From positions 50,236,598 to 50,300,597 of the forward strand of contig CM043962.1 in assembly GCA_014529385.2 (NCBI GenBank): a stretch of 64,000 bases of DNA, given 5' to 3'. A model generated the notes under the pieces. It did not search any database and had not been told where the DNA came from. It saw only the letters and a list, made by a program, of their open reading frames with translations. Each line of letters opens with the position of its first letter. Position 1 is the first letter of the stretch. Source of the stretch: Adiantum capillus-veneris (taxonomy: Eukaryota; Streptophyta; Polypodiopsida; Polypodiales; Pteridaceae). Below, one piece after another: positions 11,300 through 21,123 of the stretch. Both the position numbers and the translations under genes were made by a program.

Positions 11300-14200
11300 T
11301 TACTCTAATGTAGCATTGTAAGCATTGACAAGGTTCATACTATTCTTAAGCTGTATTCCTTGCATCCATCTAGCATCTTCAAAAGGAAAATTTTTAAACT
11401 TAATAAGATATCTTCTGATAATCTTACCATCATGTAGTACCTTGTCTTCATGCCAAAGGATAGATTCGGGCTGTATCACCTCTTCTTGGTCTTCAACTTC
11501 GGGAGGGTATTCAATAATTGGTCCACTTGGTGGCTCTCCTTTGTAGGGCTTAAGTAGGCTCACATGAAAACCATTGTGTATGAGCCAATGGTTGGATAAC
11601 TTGAGTTGGTAAGCCATCTCATTGATAGGCTTCAAGATTTGGAAAGGACGATAGTATCTTTTTGCTAGCTTAGCATAATACTTTTGATGGCCCTTAGGAC
11701 TTTTTCCCGTAGTTTTCCTCAATTGAGCCTTTAGACACTTAAGTAAGACCCAATCATTTTCTTTGAATGTTAAGGCCCTTCTGTACTTGTCAGCAACATC
11801 TTTTTGCCTTTGTTGAGAGATGAATATAGCCTCCTTAATCTTTTGAAAAAATTCTTGTAGGTCATGGCTATACTCATCAACATCGAAGATCTTCCCATGT
11901 ACTTTGAGTAGCAAGGGACTTTTAGGTCTTCCCTCAATGATCTCAAAAGGTGCTTTTCCCATGGAAGTATGTACAGTATTATTGTAGGCATACTCTACAA
12001 GAGGTAAGTAATTTTCCCATTGTGAGCGTTGATCTACTTCTGTAACATAAGTCTTTAGTAGATCAAGTATCATAAGATTGGCTATCTCACTTTGGCCATC
12101 CGTTTGTGGGTGATAGGCTGAAAAGCAATTCAATCCTGCTCCTAGATTTTCAAAGAGACCTTTCCAAAATTTACTGGGGTCATTTTAGAATCTCTATCTG
12201 ACATGATGGAAGTTGGTAATCCATGGTGTTTGAAAATTTGTGATATGAAGTGAGTTGCCATTTGGTGTGCCATAATAGTCTTTTTGACAGGAATAACGTG
12301 TGCTTGCTTGCTAAACCTATTGACTATTGTCCATATTCCCGTATTCCCATGGATAGACTTGGGTAGTCTAAGATTGGCTATCTCACTTTGGCCATCTGTT
12401 TGTGGGTGATAAGCCGAAGATAAATTCAATCTTGTTCTTAGATTTTGAAAAAGACCTTTTCATAAACTATTGGGGTCATTTTAGGATCTCTATCTGACAC
12501 AGTGGATGTTGGTAATCCATGGTGTTTGAAAATTTGTGATATGAAGTGAGTTGCCATTTGGTGTGCCTTAATAGTCTTTTTGACAAGAATAACGTGTGCT
12601 TGCTTGCTAAATCTATCGACTATTGTCCATATTCCCGTATTCCCATGGATATACTTTGGTAATCCAAAGATGAAATCCATGGATATACTCTCCCATGGTG
12701 AATTTGGGATAGGCAATGGCTGGAGTAATCTACGTTGCTTCCCTCTATCATACTTGGTCTTTTGGCATACTACACATTTTGAAACATACTCTTGTATGTC
12801 CACTTTCATGGTAGGCCAAGAGAAATACGTCTCTACTCCTCGAAGAGTAGGTAGAATGCCTCTATGCCCCATATAGGGAGGAGCATGGGATTCATACATA
12901 ACTTTCTCACGAAGGAAATGGGAACACATAGCCTATTTCCATGGAGAAGATAACCATCTTGCTAGGTGAATGGTTCCTCTTTCTTCCCCAAAGCAATGGC
13001 TGACATTATGTCTCTAAAGTCAGGGTCAATAGAATACTCATCTATCATAAAAGATAGGTCTTTGTGAGTAGCTATAGACACTGCATTAACTTTTGGTTGT
13101 CGCCGTGAAAGTGCATCAGCCACTTGGTTGTGTACTTACTAGCAATGTGAGAAATATGGAAATTAAATTGCAAAAGAAAATTTTCCCATCTCATTTGTTT
13201 GTCGGAAAGCTTGGCTTGCATCATGACATACTCGAGACTTTGGTGGTCAGTTCGTAGAATAAATGGAGTCCCCAATAAGTAGTGCTTCCATGTGTCTAGG
13301 ACATGTAGAAGAGCTAAAAGCTCTTTCTCATAAATGCCCAAGACACGTTCATCCGTATTGAGTCTTCGGCTCTCATATGCTATGGCATGCCCTTCTTGAA
13401 GAAAAACTGCTCCAAGGCAATCACCACAAGCATCACATTGGACCTCAAATGGTTTTGAGAGATCCGAAATCATGAGGAATGGTTGGGAGGTAAGCTTTTC
13501 TTTGAGCTTGTCAAAAGTATTTTTCTCCTTAGCAGTGTATAAATACTTAACGTTCTTCTTTGTTAAGTCATGTAATGGTCCTATTATTTGAGAGATTTTT
13601 TCTATGAAGCGTCTATAGTGTGCACACATACCAATAAATCTTCTTAGATCCTGTAGATTCCTTGGATTAGGCCATGTTTTTATTACCTTTAACTTTGATG
13701 GATCCATATGGATACCATCTTGAGAGATAATGTGACCTAAGTATTGAGTCTCTTGAAGGAAAATTTTGTTTTTCTTTTGGTTGAGAAAAAGCTTGTTCTC
13801 CCTCAATGCTTGAAAAATCGCGTGGAGATGTTGCTTATGTTCCTCCAAAGACTTGGAGTAGATGATGAAATCATCAAAGAACACTCCAGTGAATTTGCGA
13901 TAGGGTCTAAAAATTTTCTCCATTAGATGATTGAACGTGGCTAGTGCATTACTCAAGCCAAAAGGCATGACTAGATATTCATGAAGGCCAAACGTTGTAC
14001 GAAATGTGGTCTTTAGGATATCTTCATCCACTATCCTTATTTGATGGTAGCCACTTTTAAGGTCGATCCTACTGAAGTAGGAGAGCCTTGTAGCTTATCA
14101 AACAAATATTCTACTCAAGGCACGAGAAATCTGTTTTTGATAGTGATATGGTTTAGTGCTCGATAGTCCACACACATATGATATGTACCATATTTGTTTT

Positions 14201-14350
14201 TCACTAAAAGGAATGGAGAACAAAAGGGAGAGGAGCTAGGCCTCACCATCCCTTTGTCAACCAATTCCTGTACTTGCCTCATGATATCATCTTGTTGAGC
14301 CCGTGAAACTTGATAAGGAGGCTTGTTAGATAGTGAGCTTACTCCCACTC
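11300..14350 (-). pseudogene. Element A pol: RT, RNase H, integrase, chromodomain
   Basis: Minus-strand Ty3/gypsy (chromovirus-type) pol remnants, N to C. RT start at 14348-14115 ([28 protein letters not shown]). RT core at 14031 onward with PFGLSNALATFNHLM and catalytic FFDDFIIYSKS (about 13867-13881). RNase H with VQCDACGDCLGAVFLQEG, YEKELLALLHVLDTWKHYL and TDHQSLEYVM. Integrase zinc finger with HRGILPT and CVVCQKTKY (12929-12438), then the D,D,E core. The C-terminal part (12133-11300) ends in a chromodomain-like segment (ESILWHEDK...YLIKFKNFPFEDARWM). Reading is broken by frame changes near 14050-14110, 13070 and 12430. There is no gag or protease upstream: the element stops near 14350, so it is 5'-truncated or interrupted there. 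The integrase core is duplicated (see 12073-12665). Confidence 0.85.
12073..12665 (-). repeat. Tandem duplication of the integrase core, about 296 bp
   Basis: Two adjacent copies, 12073-12368 and 12369-about 12665, share long identical runs such as TAAGATTGGCTATCTCAC, CATGGTGTTTGAAAATTTG and ATTCCCGTATTCCCATGG. Each encodes the segment from GNTGIWTIV through HVI.VKKTI and FKHHGLPTS to YHPQTDGQSEIAN, that is, part of the catalytic core. The copies differ by scattered substitutions, so the duplication is not recent. It would disrupt the integrase fold. Confidence 0.8.
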
Positions 14351-15579
14351 TAAAAAATTATATGGATATATTTGAAGCAAATGTCAAGCACCAATAGAGA
14401 ATCTATATACACATGTTGTACCTTTGGTAGAAGCTTGGCATCTTGAGTTTTCTTGAAGCCCATGATCTTCCCATTCCAATGATGTGTCTGAGATGCCATG
14501 TGTTTGCTTGATACCTTGTGTAAACATCATGACCTTAGCCGCATTTTCACCCACATAAATAATTTGTAGTTATGATAGCAAGTGAAGAACTGCTAGCGTT
14601 TTGTACATTGGTGCAACTTATTGAGTCAATAAAACTCCCATGTTGACGAGCACCTAAAGAAGCCATGAAAGCAATGCAACACATGCTTTGACAAAAATGA
14701 AGATCAGTTCATATACACAATTTTTATTAGTGTGGCATAATGAGAAACGCTAAGATGTATATAAAGACAGACAATGGCACTGCTACAAATCTCTACATAA
14801 AAGATGGAAACAAAAACCATCATAGTGAGTGAGCAAAGATACAAAAACATTGGAAGTAGGAATCAAGCTCACTGTCCTTACCATTGCATAAGCCTAATAA
14901 TCTTACCTAACAATGTCCCTATTCCAAACCTCCAAAATGATGTGGATGAGTGAGGAGAGATCATTTTAGAGCTAGATTAGGAACAAGGACCGAGTAAGGT
15001 GTTGATAAAGATACTCAAGAAGTAGTTACTGCTTCAGATCTATGCCTTCATGTAGAGGTTTGAAGGTGAGGTTGAGTGATTAACCTCACCTTCATACCTA
15101 GATGAGGAATAAGTACCAAAGAAGATGTTGATGAAGATACTCCAGAAATAGTTGTGTTGCAGATCTACAGCTTTCCATAGAGGTGTGAAGGTGAGACTGC
15201 GTTATCAGTGGAGAAGGGAGGTGTTGATAAAGATACCTTAGCAGTATCCAATGTTGTAGATTTATAGCTTTCTGTAGAGGTGTGAAGGTAAGGCTGAGTG
15301 ATCAATGGAGAAGAGAGGTTTCAAACCTCTGTTGCAAGAGGTATTTGGAGGGAAAAGTGGGATTGAAGAAGATGTAGGTTTCATAGCTAAAGGGGAGAGA
15401 GAGTAGATGTAGCAGGTCTAGAGAGAAAAGAGGAGAGAGAGAATGTCAGCACGTTTTTTGAAAGACCCCTTTTTAGGGAGGGAGGGCGGGGGAGTCAATA
15501 GCCTCTAGAGAGAGAAAGAGTGGGTTTTTACCCCAGCTTTATGGAAAAAGGTTCAAACTTTCTTATTTTGTCATTTTAT
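14351..15579. repeat. Gene-free stretch with three degenerate ~100-125 bp repeats
   Basis: No gene is visible. Between about 14995 and 15320 a unit recurs three times: GATAAAGATACTC.., then CAGATCTA..GC.TTC.TGTAGAGGT, then GTGAAGGTGAGGCTGAGTGAT and GGAGAAG. The units are about 125, 95 and 100 bases long and 70-80 percent alike by eye. What follows (15380-15530) is purine-rich and low in information. Confidence 0.55.
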
Positions 15580-15765
15580 TAATAGAAAAAAGAACGCTCC
15601 ACCTCTAGGCCTATAAGTTTGACCACTCAGTATTAGAGCCTCCCACACCCACCATTTCAGTCCACATGGAAATCCCCTATTTTCTTAGTCCTTAATTCTC
15701 ATTTTTAATCCCATGGCAAATAAAGAGGCCCTTCTATACCCCATTCCCTTCCTAATGAAGGAGCT
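15580..15765. repeat. Dispersed repeat, copy 1 (copy 2 at 32140-32325)
   Basis: This stretch matches 32140-32325 in ordered blocks: GACCACTCA, then ACACCCACCATT, then CACATGG, then the longest run CATGGCAAATAAAGAGGCCC followed by TTCTA, CCAT and CTTCCTAATGA. Here the homology ends where the LINE endonuclease frame begins. At the other copy it ends where an LTR-like sequence begins. It may be the 5' untranslated part of a LINE or an independent short element. Confidence 0.5.
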
Positions 15766-15899
15766 CCTTGCTTGGGAGGACGGCCAATTGTATGCACCAT
15801 GCCAGATGAGACCAAACGAAAGATTATCCTTGATAATAGTTGGATCTATTTGAGGGATAAAAAATATTATGTATGTGAAGATTGCACTATTAAGCAACA

Positions 15900-16976
15900 A
15901 AATATGTGCCGCAAGGCATATGAGGAAAAGAATAAGAAAAACAAGGAGATCTCTCATAAAGAAAAATGTGCCCAAGGAGGAGGCAAGTTCCTCGAGAAAA
16001 TAGGGATGCGTGACCTATGAGGAAGAGTTACAATTGAAAATATGCTTTTGGATTTGCAATGGATACCCATGGAATGCGGGGGTTGGCTTTGATGAACTAA
16101 CAAGAAAAGCCGATGTTGTACTTCTTGTTGAAACTTGGGAGAATTATACACAAAGGATTAACGACTTGGAGGGTTACAATGTACATTTGTTGATGTGGCA
16201 AAGAATCTCAAGAAATGAAGAGGGCAAGGAGAGGTAGCATGTATGGTTAAGAAAGAATTGGAAGACTTTGTATCAATTGTGAAATGACAAGTAAAAACAT
16301 TATGTATGGCTGAAAATTATGACACCAAAAAGAGCACCCATTTTTGTAGTCGGTTGCTACATTCCTCATCAGGATTCTCCCTTTTATGCTTACATAGACA
16401 GAGATCATCCATTTTTTAATTTAGAAGAGGACATTGCTTATTTCAAAGGCGAAGGTGATGTTACTGTATTTTGGATATGAATGCTGCCACAGAAACATTG
16501 CAACATGATAACAATTTGATATGCCATACATTTCAAGGGAGTTGGAGGAATTTCACTTATATGATCGTACTTCAATGGATGAGAAAGAGCCGAATCACTA
16601 TGGAAAGTTACTTTTACACATGTGTAATAGCACGGGTATGATCATTTCTAATGGTGTATCTTTGTGGAGTGGAGCCAATGGATTTACATGTAGAAAACAT
16701 AATGGGGACAATGTGATTGACTATATTCAACTCTCCGAAGCCATCATGTATTGCATAAAAAGCTTTATGTTTGTCCAATGGACCTCAGAATCAAACCATC
16801 GGACCTTATGTATTGACCTTGCATGTGGAGAAGCAACTAAGCATGATAATCTCAGCCAAAGGGAAGAGAAGCTGTCACTATGTATGGATTTCAAACGGGA
16901 ACCAATGTACATTGAAATGGTTGGAAAAAAGTTATGGATGACAAAGCTTCAATATGACGCACCATTGAAAATTTAA
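15900..16976 (+). pseudogene. LINE 1 endonuclease domain, fragmentary
   Basis: Successive plus-strand frames show an AP-endonuclease-like order. LKICFWICNGYPW and ADVVLLVETWENY (16010-16237) resemble the N-terminal strand and the catalytic-glutamate region. APIFVVGCYIPHQDSPFY (about 16325-16395) follows. GDVTVFWDMNAAT (about 16455-16490, needing a frame change) corresponds to the GDFN motif. NVIDYIQLSEAI and SNHRTLCIDL (16521-16976) correspond to the terminal SDH motif. At least three frame changes or stops interrupt it, so no active nuclease could be made. Confidence 0.6.
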
Positions 16977-17059
16977 TAGGAAGCTTTCAAGAAAGTTATT
17001 TGTTCTTGTGCTGAAGAATGATTTTCCATAAAACATCTCCATGGTATCAACAAAGATAG

Positions 17060-20030
17060 ATCATGCAAAAGGTGGTTTGATAAAGATTGTCAAGATGCTC
17101 AAAATTCCTTGATAAAGCTTGATGAAACTATGGAAATTTGCATACATACAAGGAATTGATTCAAAAGAAGAGAAGAAGATGGGAAGTAAAGCAACAACTT
17201 TTTCAAGTCCAAGAAAAAGCACATGCATTTGGAAGATTTTGGAGAAACTTGAGGGGCAAGCGGATTGAGAATTTTGGTAACTTGAGTCTTGTGGATATGT
17301 ACACACATTGTAGGCAATTATATGAGCAATCAAATGCTGGAAAAAAACCATTTTATGGTTCACTTCCATGTATGTCCTCTTTTTTTTACTATTGAGGATG
17401 TATGCGGTGGGCTTGAAAAGTTGGCAACTTGCAAAGTAGAAGATCTTCAAGGTATCAAGCAGGATATGATCAAATAGATGGGATATTTTACCATGAGTGG
17501 ATGTGTGATATGTTCAACCTTGCACTTCAACATGGTATTCCATATGATTGGAATACTGTTTGGAATAAGCCTTTGCATAAAGGACGGGATGTAAATAATG
17601 TAAAAGACTACCGAACTATAATGATTGGGTCTCTTATGGAAAAGTTGTTTGGGTGCATAATGGATATGGAATTGAGTGATTGGGTTGAAGAGAATAAAAA
17701 GCGTATAAAAGGACAAGCGGGTTTTTGTTGATGCCGCATAGCACCATTGATCATCTTGTAACTCTTCATGTTCTCATTGAGGAAAGTCCATTAAAAGACA
17801 AATGATTGTATTGTTGTTTTGTGGACTTTAACACTAGGTCTGTAACCTAACAGGACATAAAAGTGTCCTTTCAGGGTTTTGAAAAAAACCTCCAAAACCA
17901 TAGTAGATCCACTCATTTTGTAAAATCCTTTCATGAGGTTATAGTTCAACGCCTACTACACATGGAGCAAAAAAGAAACTTGTAAAATTTCTCATCTTTT
18001 GGTCACACCAAGCCTCCAAAGTTGATGGACCAGTGCATTTTCATCAAAATAGTCATTTCTTATGTTTTGTTGCATAAAAATAAGATTAGGGATTTTTGTA
18101 GGACTTGATATAAATTCCCTAGTTAACTTCAATGGGTTGGTGATCAGAACATATGATTGCTTCTCACTCACTATTTTTTGTTTTGCCAAAATAAATAGGT
18201 ACAAAAAAGTTGAACTTTTACCATTCTGCAAACCTATCATCAAAGTTTCTATAGCCACGCCCAATACAAATAATATATGCATGTTTTCTTAGTTCCCTAT
18301 TGTCCTTTATGTTCATAAGGAGCCATGGAGCATGTGAAAAGAATAATACATCTCTTACCAAGGGGAATCTTGGGGAAAAAAATGAAGTGCTAAATACAGC
18401 AAACATGAAAAAACTGGGTTCAACATTATGAGTTGTAGAATCCCATAGAAACTATTCAATATCTAGCCAAATTTGATCCTTATAATTAGATATGGTTACT
18501 ACCTACAAAAAGCATGTAGTTGTCACAAGAAACTAACAATATTGAAAAAGCTATACTTGATATACTAGAATGTTTCGTTTTCTTCTATAATTGAAAAAAT
18601 CAACCATCGTTGTGTACTATGCAAAATAGGGTATTAGGTGCCCCAAAACTCAAGGAATATTAGCTTTATGCTACAATATGCGACAAAGAAAATCAAAAAT
18701 GCATTTGGATATCATGAAATCCACCAAAAAAATAATAGAAGAGCTAAAATTGGCTAAAAAATAGGATTTGACAATTTTTGTAATTTGGTCATAACTTACA
18801 ACTTTAATATTTTTTTCTCCCTTGAAGCATCGGGACATGTTGAGGACTACTAAAAATATTTCTCTAGCATTATAGACCTCACAAACATGAATTCTAGAGT
18901 GGTATAGTTGAAAAAAGTTGAAAAAAGGCAAAAACAGGACCCGTTTTTTCACACAGTTTAGGTTGTGAAATGTTGTGCAAGGACAAGGTTAAAGATGGAA
19001 TTGATATTCCAAAAAAATGTCAAGTTTTTTTCAGCTCATGAGACAGCTTTCTAGATAGATATCACCTCAAAATCCATTTTGAAACTCTTGACATAAATCA
19101 AGGAAAATGGTCACTTAACAGGACATAAAAGTGTCCCAGAACATAAAAGTGTCCCATTAACAACCTAGTGTTAAGAAAGCCTTTGATACGATTCCACATA
19201 ACAATTTGTGGACAAGGATGGAAGAACTCCAAGTTCCAAGTGAGTTTATGCTTGCGGTTTCTCGAATCTATGAGAAGGTGATGTATCAAGTGCGCATGGG
19301 AAGAGGTATTTCAAAAATGTTTGTAAGCACTATTGGAATTAAACAAGGATGTTCATTGTCACCAACTCTCTTTGGTCTATGTATCAATCAATTGGAACAA
19401 ATGGTACTTGACTTCATGCAAGAAGAAGTTATTGAAGAGGTCACTATTTGCAATACAGTAATCATGCTTTTGTTGTATGTGGATGATATAGAGCTTCTAG
19501 CACACACTTTAGAAGATGCACAAAAGCTTGTCCTCGAGAAATTTTGCTTGCATAATGGAGTGATTGTGAATGAATCCAAAACAAAGGTTATGATTGTGAA
19601 AACCAACCATAAGGAGAAGCCATGCACTGTGTACAACAATAAAAAACTTGAAATTGTTGAGAGCTTTAAATACCTTAGCCTTGAGGTTCTGTCCAATCAC
19701 AAGTGGCATGAATGTGCTATGTGTTGTTTAGAAGTGGGAAAGAGAGCATATTATGCATTTGAGAAATTTTTGTAATGCGGGAAACATCAAGTGTTGGGTT
19801 CTCAAGAAGGACTTTTTTGATGCATTGGTGACACCGGTCCTTCTTTATGGAGTTGAAGTGTGGGGCGGGAGCATCTCAAAGTCTACTTGGAAAGAGTTCG
19901 AGAATTTCCAAAAGTGTTTTCTTACAAACTTTCTCCAAGTTAAGACACAAATACCATATACCTACTTCTTGAGTCGGGATCTCTTCCGATTGAGGTTTTG
20001 GGCATGGAAAGGATTGTGGAGTACATGATA
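17060..20030 (+). pseudogene. LINE 1 reverse transcriptase, split by a DNA element
   Basis: The first part (17429-17829) has NKPLHKGRDVNNVKDYRTI, MIGSLMEKLFGCIMD and KGQAGF, the fingers region of a non-LTR RT, and ends in CFVDF. After the 1331-bp insertion the frame resumes as KKAFDTIPHNNLW (19167 on), GIKQGCSLSPTLFGLCI, catalytic YVDD (LLYVDDIELLA, about 19465-19500) and NESKTKVMIVKT, to about 19775. The tail carries on in a second frame to about 20030. Removing the insert plus one TTAA copy restores FVDFKKAFDT exactly. Two further frame breaks remain (near 17735 and 19775), so the gene was dying or dead independently of the insertion. Confidence 0.8.
17832..19162. mobile_element. Non-autonomous TTAA-flanked DNA transposon (1331 bp) inside LINE 1
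   Basis: The element begins CACTAGGTCTGT and ends with the inverted match AACAACCTAGTG, giving an 8-bp perfect terminal inverted repeat (CACTAGGT). It is flanked by TTAA on both sides (17828-17831 and 19163-19166). The hairpin word GGACATAAAAGTGTCC lies just inside the left end, and one full copy plus a close variant lie inside the right end. No transposase is encoded: the only open frames are short and unrelated to any family I know. A TTAA duplication is typical of piggyBac-type elements, but the CACTA-like terminus is not, so the superfamily is left open. Confidence 0.75.
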
Positions 20031-20734
20031 AAGATGCGTCAAAACCCCTCACATCGACTTCCTACAATTGCATAGGAAGCAAGCTAAAAATATGAAAAGA
20101 TGCATAAAAGTAAGATCTTGAGCACGGGATGGATACAAGACATAAAGAAGTGGTTTGGGATATGGGATGCATTACACTTTCTATATGATGCTTCAATTGA
20201 CTGCCAAGTGAATAAATCTTTTCTACAACACCAGTGTATTATGGTTTGGGAGAAATCTGGTGGGTCACACTTCATACATTACACGACCCATATTGTGCCC
20301 AACTACAAAACCATGTTCTTTGCTGAAAGAGGAAATTGTACTCACACTTACATTCTTGAGCCTATCCCCTTGTTGGCAATACACACTAACCATCCGCCTT
20401 AGCTTCCATTCCCTCCGATGTGAGACAAGGCGTTGGGGCAATAAAGAAGAGTCAAATCAAATGTGCACATTATGCTCACTACAAGTTTGAGAGTCTAAGT
20501 ACCACACACTACTAGAGTGCTCATCTTTTGGTCACATCCAAACTTTCTTCTCTCACATTTTCAGTGATGACTTAGACCTACACACTTTCTTATCCCAGCC
20601 ACAATGTGTGCTCTCCATTGTGACTCTCATCACCACAAATTTGGAGCATCGAGAGTCACTCATTATCCATACACATACTACATCACATGTAACTTTGGTC
20701 CCATAGGTCATATTTGACCTCCGAGGATGATAAG

Positions 20735-20738
<4 letters not shown>

Positions 20739-20806
<68 letters not shown>

Positions 20807-20818
20807 CCCCCCCCCCCC
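20739..20818. repeat. (CT)n poly-C compound microsatellite
   Basis: About 65 bases of CT repeat run directly into about 15 C. The tract lies just beyond the LINE 1 tail region and could mark its 3' end. It has no coding meaning. Confidence 0.9.
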
Positions 20819-21078
20819 AAGGAAAAGTGGTTGATTTATATTTGTCGTAATAATCTTTAATAATGCCCAAATGGGGATGATTTTGAGGGCATGAAGCAAC
20901 AAACTAGAACAATGAGAGCTGATAATAATTAACCACTTGGACAAATTGGAAAAACCAAAAACCGCATGAAAAACCTCTCCTAAAGAGAGTAAAATTTGCT
21001 CATGGTATGCTAAATGGAGAGAGGATGTCAATAGCCTCTAAATGATATGCACATCCATCAAAAGAAAAAATTGAAAAC

Positions 21079-21123
<45 letters not shown>

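Larger units (their letters stand above)
15770..20720 (+). mobile_element. LINE 1 (non-LTR retrotransposon), plus strand, decayed
   Basis: An endonuclease-like part (15900-16976), a reverse-transcriptase part (17060-17829 continuing at 19167-20030) and a C-terminal cysteine/histidine tail (about 20400-20560: CETRRWG, CTLCSL, HTLLECSSF) lie in order on the plus strand. Frames shift often and stops are frequent. A 1331-bp DNA element (17832-19162) splits the RT. The 3' end is probably just before the (CT)n tract at 20739. The RT type (IGIKQGCSLSPTLFGLCI, LLYVDDIELLA) differs from that of LINE 2. Confidence 0.75.
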
